Positions 35,211 to 43,611 of a stretch of DNA of 64,000 bases are shown here, one piece after another. The notes beneath the pieces are model-generated. The model did not search any database. It was not told where the DNA came from and was given only the letters and a program-made list of their open reading frames with translations. This stretch comes from Lachnospiraceae bacterium (GTDB lineage: Bacteria; Bacillota; Clostridia; Lachnospirales; Lachnospiraceae): assembly GCA_028689655.1 (NCBI GenBank), contig JAQVCT010000003.1:1-64000 (forward strand), given 5' to 3'. The position numbers and the translations under genes are program-made. Position 1 is the first letter of the stretch; each line of letters opens with the position of its first letter.

Positions 35211-36482
35211 CTACACCTCGTCAATTGCTTTCCCGATATCATGACGCATATACTTATTTTCAAATGTAATCCATTCGGTTGCCTTGTAAGCATTTTCTCT
35301 GGCTTCTTTTAAGGTAGCACCCTTAGCTGTTACTCCCAGGACTCTTCCACCATTTGTCACGATACCTTTTTCTGTCTGTTTTGTTCCGGCATGGAACACA
35401 TAATATCCTTCTTTATCCTGAAATGTATCCAGACCGTTGATCACATAGCCCTTTTCATAGGACACCGGATAACCGTCAGATGCCAATACCACACACACCG
35501 CCGCATTGTCTTCGAACTGCAGGTCGATCTGATCCAATGTGCCGTCGATACATGCTTCCATCACGTCGATAATATCATTTTTCATACGCGGCAGTACTAC
35601 CTGCGCCTCCGGGTCTCCGAAACGGGCATTGTACTCCAGTACCTTGGGTCCATCCGCTGTGAGCATCAATCCAAAGAAAATGATTCCCTTGAAGGCACGC
35701 CCCTCGGATGCCATGGCGTCCACAGTTGCCTGATATACGTACTTATTACAGAAATCATCCACCTCAGCCGTATAGAACGGACTTGGGGAAAAGGTTCCCA
35801 TGCCGCCGGTATTCAATCCCTGATCTCCATCCTTGGCACGTTTATGATCCTGTGCAGAAGTCATGGTCTTGATGGTCTTGCCATCCACATAGGACAGTAC
35901 AGATACTTCCCTGCCTGTCATGAACTCTTCCACTACCAGTGTATTCCCTGCTGAGCCAAATTTCTTATCTGTCATGATCTCCCGGACGCCTTCTCTTGCT
36001 TCCTCCAGTGTATTACAGATCAGCACACCTTTTCCCAGCGCCAGTCCATCTGCTTTTAACACGATGGGATAGTTTGCTGTCTCCAGATAAGTGAGTGCTT
36101 CCTCCGCCGATTGGAAATTCTCATAGGCTGCTGTGGGAATATGGTATTTCTTCATAAGATCCTTTGAAAATGCCTTACTTCCCTCCAGAATTGCAGCATT
36201 TTTACGTGGTCCAAAGGCACGCAGCCCCGCCTTCTCCAGTTCATCTACCAGACCGCCCACTAAAGGATCATCCATTCCCACGATGGTAAGGTCTATTTCT
36301 TTTTCCTTTGCAAAGGCTACGATCTTCTCAAACTCCATTGCTGTGATGGGAACGCATTCTGCCAACTGTGCAATCCCGGCATTGCCCGGTGCACAATATA
36401 TCTTCGATACCCTGCTGCTCTTTGCCACATTGACAGCAATCGCATGTTCTCTTCCGCCGCTCCCTACTATAAGTACTTTCAT
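35211..36482 (-). CDS. purD: Phosphoribosylamine-glycine ligase (GAR synthetase)
   Basis: A 423-aa ATP-grasp enzyme for the second step of purine synthesis, joining glycine to phosphoribosylamine. N-terminal VLIVGSGGREHAI, the ATP-grasp region with LKADGLALGKGV and the GGMGTFSPSP and EYNARFGDPEAQ motifs are all intact and the length is normal. It is last of the pur genes here, after purE, purM and purN. Its ribosome site and first codons are present twice: once at its true start and once 82 bases upstream at the purN end. Confidence 0.96.
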   Translation of the reverse strand: MKVLIVGSGGREHAIAVNVAKSSRVSKIYCAPGNAGIAQLAECVPITAMEFEKIVAFAKEKEIDLTIVGMDDPLVGGLVDELEKAGLRAFGPRKNAAILEGSKAFSKDLMKKYHIPTAAYENFQSAEEALTYLETANYPIVLKADGLALGKGVLICNTLEEAREGVREIMTDKKFGSAGNTLVVEEFMTGREVSVLSYVDGKTIKTMTSAQDHKRAKDGDQGLNTGGMGTFSPSPFYTAEVDDFCNKYVYQATVDAMASEGRAFKGIIFFGLMLTADGPKVLEYNARFGDPEAQVVLPRMKNDIIDVMEACIDGTLDQIDLQFEDNAAVCVVLASDGYPVSYEKGYVINGLDTFQDKEGYYVFHAGTKQTEKGIVTNGGRVLGVTAKGATLKEARENAYKATEWITFENKYMRHDIGKAIDEV

Positions 36483-36587
36483 ATCATTTGCTCCTCTTTT
36501 CTGTGATACATCGTTTTTCAGATGTATTATCCACGCACATGACCTGCACGAAGTGCACTTTCATATCATTTGCTCCTCTTCTCTGTG
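36475..36587 (-). repeat. Tandem duplication of the purN-purD junction
   Basis: About 31 bases spanning the end of purN, the AGGAG site and the first codons of purD (36557-36587) recur 82 bases downstream at the true purD start (36475-36505), with two or three differences. The copy keeps both AAGAGGAGCAAATGATATG and the following AAAGT. The 50 bases between the copies contain a hairpin-like ATACATC/GATGTAT. Confidence 0.75.
36484..36564 (-). CDS. Mini-ORF made by the junction duplication, 26 aa
   Basis: A 27-codon frame that begins like purD (MKV, with the duplicated AGGAG site) and ends like purN (TEKRSK, then TGA one base before the purD ATG). It is a by-product of the duplication. It probably is translated because its start signals match those of purD; ribosomes finishing it would be delivered to the purD start, so it may keep purN-purD coupling intact. 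No function of the peptide itself is suggested. Confidence 0.35.
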   Translation of the reverse strand: MKVHFVQVMCVDNTSEKRCITEKRSK

Positions 36588-37165
36588 GCGATCATGTCGA
36601 TTGCCTCCGGTAAGATTACCCACTCTGCCTGCTCCATGACTCTCTGCTGGAGAATCTTTGGTGTGTCCCCCGGTAATACTTCCACCGGCTTCTGCAGGAT
36701 AATGGGACCTGTATCAGTTCCTTCGTCCACGTAATGTACTGTGGCTCCCGTATACTTCACCCCTCTGGCGAGTGCTGCCTCATGTACTTTAAGTCCATAG
36801 TATCCCACGCCGCAGAAAGACGGGATCAGGGATGGATGGATATTGATGATCTTCTTCGGGTACGCTGCGATCATGGCAGGTGGTATCGCCACCAGAAATC
36901 CGGCCAGCACAATGAGATCCGGCTCCGCTTCCTTCACTGCCTCCAGCAATGCCGCATTAAAATCTGCACGTTCTGCATAGTCCCTGGGGGATACACAGAC
37001 AGCGTCAATCTTATGTTCCGCCGCTCTCTCCAGAGCATAGGCATTCTTATTGTTACTGATGACTCTCACGATCTGCGTATTATGAATGGCACCGCTCTCT
37101 ACCCCATCTATGACTGCCTGAAGGTTCGTACCGCCTCCGGACACACACACTACGACTCTTAACAT
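36566..37165 (-). CDS. purN: Phosphoribosylglycinamide formyltransferase
   Basis: A 199-aa folate-dependent GAR transformylase, third step of purine synthesis. It starts [20 protein letters not shown], has the catalytic region [10 protein letters not shown] (Asn and His) and [14 protein letters not shown] with the catalytic Asp. Full length. It overlaps the end of purM by seven bases, so the two are translationally coupled. Its final TEKRSK is duplicated downstream in the mini-ORF. Confidence 0.95.
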   Translation of the reverse strand: MLRVVVCVSGGGTNLQAVIDGVESGAIHNTQIVRVISNNKNAYALERAAEHKIDAVCVSPRDYAERADFNAALLEAVKEAEPDLIVLAGFLVAIPPAMIAAYPKKIINIHPSLIPSFCGVGYYGLKVHEAALARGVKYTGATVHYVDEGTDTGPIILQKPVEVLPGDTPKILQQRVMEQAEWVILPEAIDMIATEKRSK

Positions 37166-38184
37166 AATGTGATGCCTTTCTCGCCCGCTTTCACAGAACC
37201 TACTATGTAAGAAGTCTCTCCTACCGCTTTGAGGGCTTCCATTGTCTTATCCACATTTGCAGGGTCCACTGCCAGGATCATGCCGATCCCCATATTATAG
37301 GTATTGTACATCATCTTTTCTTCCAGATTTCCGGTCTTCTGCATGAAAGTAAAGATTGGAGGAATCGGATAGCTGTTCTTCTCCACCACCGCATGCATGC
37401 CTTCGGGAAGCATTCTTGGAATATTCTCATAGAATCCACCACCTGTAATATGGCTGCAGGCCTTGATCTTCACGCCGGCATCCTTTACACTTTTCAGGGC
37501 TTTCACGTAGATCCTGGTGGGTGCTAACAGGGCTTCTCCTAAAGTCTTGCCCAATTCATCATAATAGGTATTCAGACTTTCCCTGGTCATATCGAACACC
37601 TTACGAACCAGAGAAAATCCATTGCTATGTACACCGGAACTTGCAATACCGATGAGTACATCTCCGTCAGCAACCTCTTTTCCTGTGATCAGATCTTTTT
37701 CATCTACCACACCAACTGCAAATCCTGCAAGGTCATACTCCTCTACCGGATAAAAACCAGGCATCTCTGCTGTCTCTCCACCGATGAGGGCAGCATTGCT
37801 CTGTTTACATCCCTCTGCCACTCCTTTTACGATGGTAGCGATCTTTTCAGGTTCATTCTTACCGCAGGCAATATAATCCAGGAAAAATAATGGTTCTCCG
37901 CCGGCACATGCGATATCATTCACACACATCGCCACACAGTCGATGCCGATGGTATCGTGTTTGTCCATAAGAAATGCCAGTTTCAATTTTGTTCCCACAC
38001 CATCTGTTCCAGATACAAGCGTAGGTTTTTCCATATTTTTAAAGCTTTCCATAGAAAAAGCACCTGAAAAACCGCCGATTCCTCCTAATACTTCCGGTCT
38101 CATGGTCTCCTTCACATGTTTCTTCATAAGTTCTACTGATTTATAACCTGCCTCAATATCAACACCTGCGTTTTTGTAATCCAT
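37159..38184 (-). CDS. purM: Phosphoribosylformylglycinamidine cyclo-ligase
   Basis: A 341-aa AIR synthetase, forming the imidazole ring in purine synthesis. It begins [21 protein letters not shown] and includes the glycine-rich [31 protein letters not shown] and [11 protein letters not shown] segments expected for the family. Normal length. It overlaps purN by seven bases downstream. Between purE and this gene lies a 153-bp MITE, so readthrough from purE may be affected. Confidence 0.96.
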   Translation of the reverse strand: MDYKNAGVDIEAGYKSVELMKKHVKETMRPEVLGGIGGFSGAFSMESFKNMEKPTLVSGTDGVGTKLKLAFLMDKHDTIGIDCVAMCVNDIACAGGEPLFFLDYIACGKNEPEKIATIVKGVAEGCKQSNAALIGGETAEMPGFYPVEEYDLAGFAVGVVDEKDLITGKEVADGDVLIGIASSGVHSNGFSLVRKVFDMTRESLNTYYDELGKTLGEALLAPTRIYVKALKSVKDAGVKIKACSHITGGGFYENIPRMLPEGMHAVVEKNSYPIPPIFTFMQKTGNLEEKMMYNTYNMGIGMILAVDPANVDKTMEALKAVGETSYIVGSVKAGEKGITLC

Positions 38185-38222
38185 TTTTATTTTCCTTTCA
38201 TTTGTGAAGTTATATTTTACCT

Positions 38223-38375
38223 GTAACTATTCAGAGCCAGGCAAATTCATAAAAATATGCGAATCATGCTTGCATGAGTGAGCTGATTTTTGTGAATTTA
38301 TTTGGCGAAGTAACCACATAAGCAAAAGGAAAGCTTCGAAGAAGCGATTTTGCGCATGGGGTTCTGAATAGTTAC
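38223..38375. mobile_element. MITE copy B, 153 bp, with 8-bp target duplication
   Basis: Perfect 13-base terminal inverted repeats GTAACTATTCAGA / TCTGAATAGTTAC enclose 127 bases without an ORF. Direct repeats TTTTACCT flank it at 38215-38222 and 38376-38383, an 8-bp target duplication, which shows insertion by a transposase. Nearly the same sequence lies inverted at 25365-25517. GTAA ends plus an 8-bp duplication are typical of IS66-family elements, so an IS66 transposase elsewhere in the genome is the likely mover; that is inference. It interrupts the purE-purM interval. Confidence 0.85.
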
Positions 38376-38399
38376 TTTTACCTTATAAATAAACCAAAG

Positions 38400-38906
38400 T
38401 TATTTACTGTAGTTCTTGTATCCTACTTCCTGTAATTTTGCGTCCTTTTTCTGAACACTTTCCTTCAATGTCTCTGTGTAATTTTTTAATCTGCCCAGGA
38501 GATCTACATCACTCGTAGCCAGAATCTTCGCTGCCAGCAGACCTGCATTGGCACCGCCGTTGATTGCAACCGTTGCTACAGGGATTCCTGAAGGCATCTG
38601 TACGATGGAATATAAGGAATCTTTTCCACCTAAGGATGTGGTATGCATAGGAATACCAATGACAGGCATAGGGAATATTGCCGCACACATACCCGGAAGA
38701 TGTGCCGCCATACCTGCACCGGCTATAATCACTTTAAATCCCCTGGACTCTGCTGATTTCGCATATTCAAAAAATACATCCGGTTCTCTGTGGGCTGATA
38801 TAATCGTCATCTCATATGAGATTCCCAGTTCTTCCAAAATATCAGCGGCCTTTGCCATAATTGGCATATCTGAATCACTACCCATTACTATTCCTACCTG
38901 TGCCAT
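38400..38906 (-). CDS. purE: N5-carboxyaminoimidazole ribonucleotide mutase
   Basis: A 168-aa class I PurE. MAQVGIVMGSDSDMPIM, the SAHREP motif (about 44-49) and AGAGMAAHLPGM mark the active site. It moves the carboxyl group of N5-CAIR to give CAIR. The ATG at 38906 follows GAGGAGATACGC; the 12 extra codons of the longer frame are not supported. It is the first gene of the pur cluster here. No purine riboswitch fold is evident in the 141 bases upstream, where a piece (about 38947-38990) resembles part of the repeat region at 56658-56702. Confidence 0.95.
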   Translation of the reverse strand: MAQVGIVMGSDSDMPIMAKAADILEELGISYEMTIISAHREPDVFFEYAKSAESRGFKVIIAGAGMAAHLPGMCAAIFPMPVIGIPMHTTSLGGKDSLYSIVQMPSGIPVATVAINGGANAGLLAAKILATSDVDLLGRLKNYTETLKESVQKKDAKLQEVGYKNYSK

Positions 38907-39047
38907 TGCGTATCTCCTCTTTTCTTTCCATTCTTTTACCATATCAAAGACTGCCTCGCACTACGTGTTACCGCAATCCCAAAACATTTAGAAATTGACT
39001 CTATTATTTAAATAATAAGATAATTCATTTTCTCCGTCAACCCAATC

Positions 39048-41120
39048 TTACGAATTCATGGATTTTTCACTGTCAAAAGGTATATTTAATGCCTCGCAGC
39101 CCGGCAGTACGAATCGCCCTCCCTGAATGATGGGAATCACTGTGCCGTCCCTTCTCACCGCCTGAATAAGTTCCAATTCATCATAGGGAATGGTGATATC
39201 CGTGTGGCAGTTAAAATATGCCCTGCTCCTGTCTGTTTTTCGCAATAAAGAGACTTCGTTGTCCCTTGCCACGATCTCTTTGCCATCCGGATTATACACT
39301 GCCACGTCCTCGCTGTGGGAATAGCAGGTATCCCCCACTGCAAAATGGGGGCCCATTTTCTCGGCGATCAAGATGGGCATTTTGTCTGCAATACCATATT
39401 TTGCCGCCACCACATAGGCTGTGGTGTTGGTGCCGATGGCGAACTCCCCAATGGGAAGACTTTCATGATGGAACAGCACGTTCTCTTTGATATACCGCTT
39501 GTTCTCTTCCTCCGTGGCAAAGTTCCTGCAGTCATAGGAAGTAATCATGCCATCCCGGAAGTGAATCTCCAGATCCCGATACTCCAGTTCATTTAAGAAT
39601 ACACGGCTCACATGAAGGGTTCCGTCTGTATGTTTAAGCTGGGGTGAGGTAAATACTTCTCCCACAGGAATATTCACATCCGCCACACAGTTCTCAAAAT
39701 TCGTCTCTCTGTCCGGATTCTTCAGTTCCTGTAAAAATACAGAAATGTCCGTTCGATTCCCATTGCCACCCAATATCCGCACATAACATGCCTGATTCAG
39801 TGCCTCGATAATCTTCTGCTGTATCGATTCATATAATTGATAATCCAGCGTATTGATCCGCACCACCTCATCGAAGATCTGCTCATAATCCGGTCCGATC
39901 TCCGGTATGGGAAACGCGATGATGGTAAAGCTGCGCTCATCACCTCTGATGTATTCGTTCACAATACTTCCTGACCTGGATGCATATTCTACCGACAATT
40001 TCTGCTGTTCCTCAGACATACGGCAGGCTGTTTTCTTATTTACCGGCTGGAAGATCTCTTCGCCAAATACTTCCATGCAGGCTGGTCCTGCATGAACATC
40101 TGCCCATTCTTTTTCCTTTTCATAGGCTTCCCGCAGTATCTCCAGCTTACGGTTCATCAATAATTTATCATAGAATAGTGCCAGGTCTTCTTTGTGATCA
40201 TATTCATACTGTTTATTGATACACGCGCCATAATATCCGATCTTATAGACTCCCCGCCTGTGAAATATGGAGTAGCCTGCGCGATAGATGGTTGGTTGTA
40301 ATCCCATCTTCCGGAAATTCAGAATCGCCTGTCGGATGACCCGCTCAAAGCCCACGCAAAAACGAATATTGACCACTTTCTTTTTAGAGAGGTCCTTATT
40401 TCCATTGACGAAGCCCATTCGGTATCCTTCCGTATAGGTATCGGCAATCTTCTGAATCTCCTCCGTACTCAATTCGTTCAGATGTCTTGCGGTCCCTATC
40501 TCGTTTTCCGTGATGTATTCCCCATAGCGATACAGATATCTCAGATCCCTCAGATCAGACTCCATGATGATATCTCCTGCAAAGCAGTGAGACGGGTCTA
40601 ACTGCTCGCCAATGCGCTGTTCCATCTCTGGCTCAGAATAATCACTCACATACCAGTACATGATGTCCCTGATGCGCTCCCTGTCAGGTGCCATACTGTT
40701 TTCCTGAAAGGCATCACAAAAAGCCCCATAGATTTCCAGAAACAGTTCCATGCGAATCACATATTCAAAGATCTCCTGTTCATAGGCATAGCCTATCATA
40801 GCTCTCATCTCTGTATACAAAAAGGAGAGTAACGCACCGTAAGGTTCACCCAGTCTGCTCACGGCATAGTCCGGATTGGCATAACTCTCCTCATAGGATG
40901 GGGCAGCAATATCCTCATAGAGTGCCGCATTCCGCTTCTGCAATTCTTCCATGGACTCTTTCTCCAGACAGCCTTTGGTGATATCCACGTAAAGTCTGTC
41001 CATCTCCAGCAGAAATCCGGCAACTTTTCGAAAATAATCCAGAAATGGCTGCTGTAGGATTTCTTCCACTGTGACCTCTTTGATTCTGTCTATGCTCAAC
41101 TGATATCTTTCTTCCATCAT
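39048..41120 (-). CDS. M29 family aminopeptidase
   Basis: A 690-aa protein, longer than the ~410-aa aminopeptidase T. The C-terminal third carries the M29 metal-binding pattern: Glu in NIPVGEVFTSP, Glu in IGEFAIGTN, His in PHFAVGDTC, and His-x-Asp in CHTDITI. The N-terminal 300 residues are a helical extension that is acidic and has no motif I know, found in the longer Clostridia forms. It should remove N-terminal residues from peptides using two metal ions. The small membrane protein gene upstream overlaps it by four bases (ATGA), so they are co-translated. Confidence 0.82.
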   Translation of the reverse strand: MMEERYQLSIDRIKEVTVEEILQQPFLDYFRKVAGFLLEMDRLYVDITKGCLEKESMEELQKRNAALYEDIAAPSYEESYANPDYAVSRLGEPYGALLSFLYTEMRAMIGYAYEQEIFEYVIRMELFLEIYGAFCDAFQENSMAPDRERIRDIMYWYVSDYSEPEMEQRIGEQLDPSHCFAGDIIMESDLRDLRYLYRYGEYITENEIGTARHLNELSTEEIQKIADTYTEGYRMGFVNGNKDLSKKKVVNIRFCVGFERVIRQAILNFRKMGLQPTIYRAGYSIFHRRGVYKIGYYGACINKQYEYDHKEDLALFYDKLLMNRKLEILREAYEKEKEWADVHAGPACMEVFGEEIFQPVNKKTACRMSEEQQKLSVEYASRSGSIVNEYIRGDERSFTIIAFPIPEIGPDYEQIFDEVVRINTLDYQLYESIQQKIIEALNQACYVRILGGNGNRTDISVFLQELKNPDRETNFENCVADVNIPVGEVFTSPQLKHTDGTLHVSRVFLNELEYRDLEIHFRDGMITSYDCRNFATEEENKRYIKENVLFHHESLPIGEFAIGTNTTAYVVAAKYGIADKMPILIAEKMGPHFAVGDTCYSHSEDVAVYNPDGKEIVARDNEVSLLRKTDRSRAYFNCHTDITIPYDELELIQAVRRDGTVIPIIQGGRFVLPGCEALNIPFDSEKSMNS

Positions 41121-41440
41121 AATCCATACGCTCCTGCATAAAGTATAAAACTAATGGCAGCCAGTGCCACGAAATTAAAAGTAATTCCAAGATAGGTAAA
41201 AAGATAGAACTTATCTTTCTCCATGCGGGACGCCACACCCAGTCCCATCCCTACCCCTGCAAAAAGTAAGGTCAGCAAGGCTGCACTCCCATATCGGAAC
41301 TCTGCCTGACCATGATTCTGATAGGTCAGATAAACTGCCAGACAGATAGATCCTATGGATATCATTCCCAATATCGTGGACATGATTCCCTTATTTGAAT
41401 AATCCTTGTTGGTAAACATAAAATTGGATTTATGAAACAT
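41117..41440 (-). CDS. Small four-helix membrane protein (DUF6142-like)
   Basis: About 107 aa. After a short polar N-terminus (MFHKSNFMFTNKDYSNKGIMS) there are three to four hydrophobic segments, ending FVALAAISFILYAGAYGL. I recall such proteins as a DUF6142-type family beside M29 aminopeptidases in Lachnospiraceae. The ATG at 41440 lies 12 bases after AAAGG; a TTG four codons earlier has no room for a ribosome site. It overlaps the aminopeptidase gene by four bases, so it likely assists or localises it. Function unknown. Confidence 0.65.
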   Translation of the reverse strand: MFHKSNFMFTNKDYSNKGIMSTILGMISIGSICLAVYLTYQNHGQAEFRYGSAALLTLLFAGVGMGLGVASRMEKDKFYLFTYLGITFNFVALAAISFILYAGAYGL

Positions 41441-41581
41441 GCCGATGTACAACCTTTCTTATTCGTATGCCTTGTGTATGCCTGATGTAACCCTGGCAAA
41501 TGAACCTATGTCACTGCATCTGTTTCGCCCGATACGTTCCCCATGGGGGTCATACGCTTACCGGGCAAAGCCAGGCATAGA

Positions 41582-41734
41582 TCAGAATATAATCTTGGAT
41601 TTGTGAATGAGCAGCTTTGCCCCGCTGATTAACAGCAGGATACCGCTCACCAGTCCCACCACGATTGCTATTACGCCTACCGCAATATTCAGTGCACCTG
41701 CTCCATTCATGGTCTTATATACTTTTTCTTCCAT
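41582..41734 (-). CDS. Small single-pass membrane protein, 50 aa
   Basis: A 51-codon frame with AGGAAAGAGG well placed before its ATG. It starts MEEKVYKTMNGAGALNIAVG, has one long hydrophobic stretch (about 15-40, rich in Val, Ile, Leu and Gly) and ends with basic HKSKIIF. The topology is a tail-anchored helix with a positive cytoplasmic end. It lies between pyrE and the DUF6142-like gene in the same direction. Good ribosome site and clear helix support a real gene; function unknown. Confidence 0.6.
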   Translation of the reverse strand: MEEKVYKTMNGAGALNIAVGVIAIVVGLVSGILLLISGAKLLIHKSKIIF

Positions 41735-41765
41735 GGCTCTACCTCTTTCCTAAAATAACTGTTGA

Positions 41766-42437
41766 CTATGCGCCGTACTGCTCATAATAAGCATCGATTG
41801 CTGCCTTTATGGTATCATCGATATATACTTTGCCCTTGTATGGCTTATTATACAGATGTTCTACCACTTCACCCATAGTGACGATGGCTGTGGTGGGGAA
41901 TCCGTAAGTCTCGGATATCTCAGTAAGGGCACTCTTCGTTCCCTGTCCACGTTCCATGCGATCCACACTGACCACTAATCCACACACGGACACGTCGCCC
42001 TGTGCTTTTATAATAGGAAGTGTCTCCCCGATGGAGGTACCTGCTGTGGTAACATCCTCGATGAGCAGCACCTTATCTCCGTCTGCAATGGGACTTCCCA
42101 GAAGGATTCCCTTATCTCCATGATCCTTTACTTCCTTGCGGTTGGAACAGTACTTGATATCCGTATTATACAGATCACTGATCGCCATGGTGGCAGCTAC
42201 AGTCAGTGGAATTCCCTTATATGCAGGTCCAAAGAGTACATCGAACTCAAATCCAAATTTGTCATGAATTGCTTTTGCATAATATTCGCCCAATCTTTTC
42301 AGTTGTCCACCCGTTCTGTAAAAACCTGTGTTCACAAAAAAAGGAGTTTTTCTACCACTCTTGGTCATGAAATCTCCAAATTTTAATACATTACAATCTA
42401 CCATAAATTCTATAAATTCTGACTTATATTGTTCCAT
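41766..42437 (-). CDS. pyrE: Orotate phosphoribosyltransferase
   Basis: A 223-aa type I phosphoribosyltransferase making orotidine monophosphate from orotate and PRPP. The PRPP motif VLLIEDVTTAGTSIGE (about 123-138), the FGPAYKGIPL segment and the KEVKDHGDKG flexible loop are present. Full length, starting after AGGAGGAAATAAGG. It is alone with small membrane genes downstream; pyrF lies about 1.2 kb upstream, separated by an HPt and an HTH gene. Confidence 0.96.
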   Translation of the reverse strand: MEQYKSEFIEFMVDCNVLKFGDFMTKSGRKTPFFVNTGFYRTGGQLKRLGEYYAKAIHDKFGFEFDVLFGPAYKGIPLTVAATMAISDLYNTDIKYCSNRKEVKDHGDKGILLGSPIADGDKVLLIEDVTTAGTSIGETLPIIKAQGDVSVCGLVVSVDRMERGQGTKSALTEISETYGFPTTAIVTMGEVVEHLYNKPYKGKVYIDDTIKAAIDAYYEQYGA

Positions 42438-42573
42438 CTTCCTTATTTCCTCCTATCAAATATAATACGACCTCAATAACGCTTTTAGTCTACCATGAAA
42501 TATTAAAATTATCAATCCGTTTCCGATTGCTTGTTTGCCATAACCTGTGCCCTATGGTACTTGCAAAGAGGAA

Positions 42574-42609
42574 AGTCCATGCATTTGTATCATTGCGGAC
42601 GCATGGACT
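42574..42609. terminator. Hairpin between HPt gene and pyrE
   Basis: AGTCCATGC and GCATGGACT form a nine-base stem with an 18-base loop; on the minus strand it is followed by TTTCCTCTTTG. It could terminate the HPt transcript or act as a pyrE leader attenuator. The GAGGAAAGTCCATGC string recalls RNase P RNA but the context is too short. Confidence 0.5.
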
Positions 42610-42628
42610 CTCCATTCCTGTTTTCCTA

Positions 42629-42706
42629 TTATAAATGTTTTTCAAACTCTGGTAAGAGTGCTATGATATAACGTATTAATGCGGTGCCTTCCTCCCAGGT
42701 TTTCAT
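42629..42706 (-). CDS. Possible 25-aa ORF after the HPt gene
   Basis: An ATG four bases after the HPt stop opens a 26-codon frame ending TAA, encoding MKTWEEGTALIRYIIALLPE followed by FEKHL. It has the look of an amphipathic helix. No good ribosome site of its own; re-initiation after the HPt stop is possible. It may be a genuine micro-protein or the remnant of a longer reading frame. Confidence 0.25.
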   Translation of the reverse strand: MKTWEEGTALIRYIIALLPEFEKHL

Positions 42707-42710
42707 AGCA

Positions 42711-43085
42711 CTATGATTCCCTGTAACGTTCATCTGCAAAGATTTCCTTCAAGCAGTCATAGGTATGCTCAATTAAGCCTATCTCTTTATGGATTGCTTC
42801 CAGATTCTTCTCTCTGATATGAACACAGAGATCCTGGGATATCTGATATGCCTTGGAAAGCCCCAGCGTACCTGTCAGTGCTTTCAGGTTATACCCATGA
42901 TTTAAGGCTGCTTCATATTCATTTCCGCGAATACATTCATGTAGCTTCACGATTTCATTTTCTTTGATAAAGTTCTTCATGATCTCTATATAATAACTCT
43001 TATCCCCCAGGAAAATAGGGAGCACCTTATCGATTGTCACACCATTCCTGTTCAATATTTGAAATATTTCTTCTTCATTATCCAT
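42711..43085 (-). CDS. HPt-fold protein with Tyr in place of the phospho-His
   Basis: A 124-aa helical protein of the histidine phosphotransfer fold. The signature region reads GYNLKALTGTLGL; in active HPt proteins it is AHxLKGxAGNLGL. The phosphoacceptor position, residue 65, is therefore Tyr. The paralogous gene at 58454-58810 has His at the same position in SHTLKGVAGNLGL. A His two residues earlier (His63) points elsewhere on a helix. This copy probably binds a receiver or kinase domain without accepting phosphate. AAGGGG precedes the ATG. It is transcribed toward pyrE, divergent from a small HTH gene. Confidence 0.7.
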   Translation of the reverse strand: MDNEEEIFQILNRNGVTIDKVLPIFLGDKSYYIEIMKNFIKENEIVKLHECIRGNEYEAALNHGYNLKALTGTLGLSKAYQISQDLCVHIREKNLEAIHKEIGLIEHTYDCLKEIFADERYRES

Positions 43086-43249
43086 AATTGCCCCTTGCTA
43101 CCTTAATTGTATAGAAAATTATCATTTTTCCAATTATATATATTTTACCATTGCTCAAAATATTGGTCAATAGCTTAATAATGAATACAATTGTCTCATA
43201 TTGAAAATTATATAATAAGTAATATCAATCCCGTTGGAGGTAGGACTAC

Positions 43250-43510
43250 TTGAGCAAAGAAATCGCTTTTAAAAATAGGGATCGTTTTATAGAACTCGGT
43301 CTTACAATCGCAGCATTGCGAAAAATGCAAGGTATGTCCCAGGAACAGTTAGCAGAGAAAGCACAAATCAGCCGTTCTCACTTAAGTTCCATCGAAGCTC
43401 CTAATATTGTGCGTCCTTTTTCTCTGGAAGTTCTGTATAATATTGCAGATGCTCTGAACATCAGTCCTGGTGATTTAATAAACTTTACATTACCACCAAT
43501 CAGAAAATAA
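43250..43510 (+). CDS. Small XRE-family HTH regulator
   Basis: An 86-aa protein consisting almost only of a Cro/C1-type helix-turn-helix (about 15-75, IAALRKMQGMSQEQLAEKAQISRSHLSSIEAPN). The start is TTG, set by GGAGG eight bases upstream. It is divergent from the HPt-like gene and ends before a strong shared terminator with pyrF. Such small regulators often repress themselves or a neighbour; the divergent degenerate HPt gene is the obvious candidate. Confidence 0.82.
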   Translation: MSKEIAFKNRDRFIELGLTIAALRKMQGMSQEQLAEKAQISRSHLSSIEAPNIVRPFSLEVLYNIADALNISPGDLINFTLPPIRK

Positions 43511-43548
43511 ATACAGGTATGTATCTAAAAAAACGATCCCTTTCATCG

Positions 43549-43579
43549 CAAAAAAGCATGTGTCTCCACATGCTTTTTT
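43549..43579. terminator. Bidirectional terminator between HTH gene and pyrF
   Basis: GCATGTG and CACATGC around a four-base loop, flanked by A6 on the left and T6 on the right. This is a textbook intrinsic terminator usable on both strands, between two convergent genes. Confidence 0.9.
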
Positions 43580-43611
43580 CTTTTTCACAACTTATCGTAA
43601 TTATCTCTCTA

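Noticed and set aside
38907-39047. Purine riboswitch before purE
   Set aside because: No three-way junction with the conserved loop sequences could be found in the 141 bases upstream.
42560-42620. RNase P RNA-like string GAGGAAAGTCCATGC
   Set aside because: Only this short string matches; the following sequence closes a simple hairpin within 36 bases and the rest of the ~350-base RNase P fold is missing.
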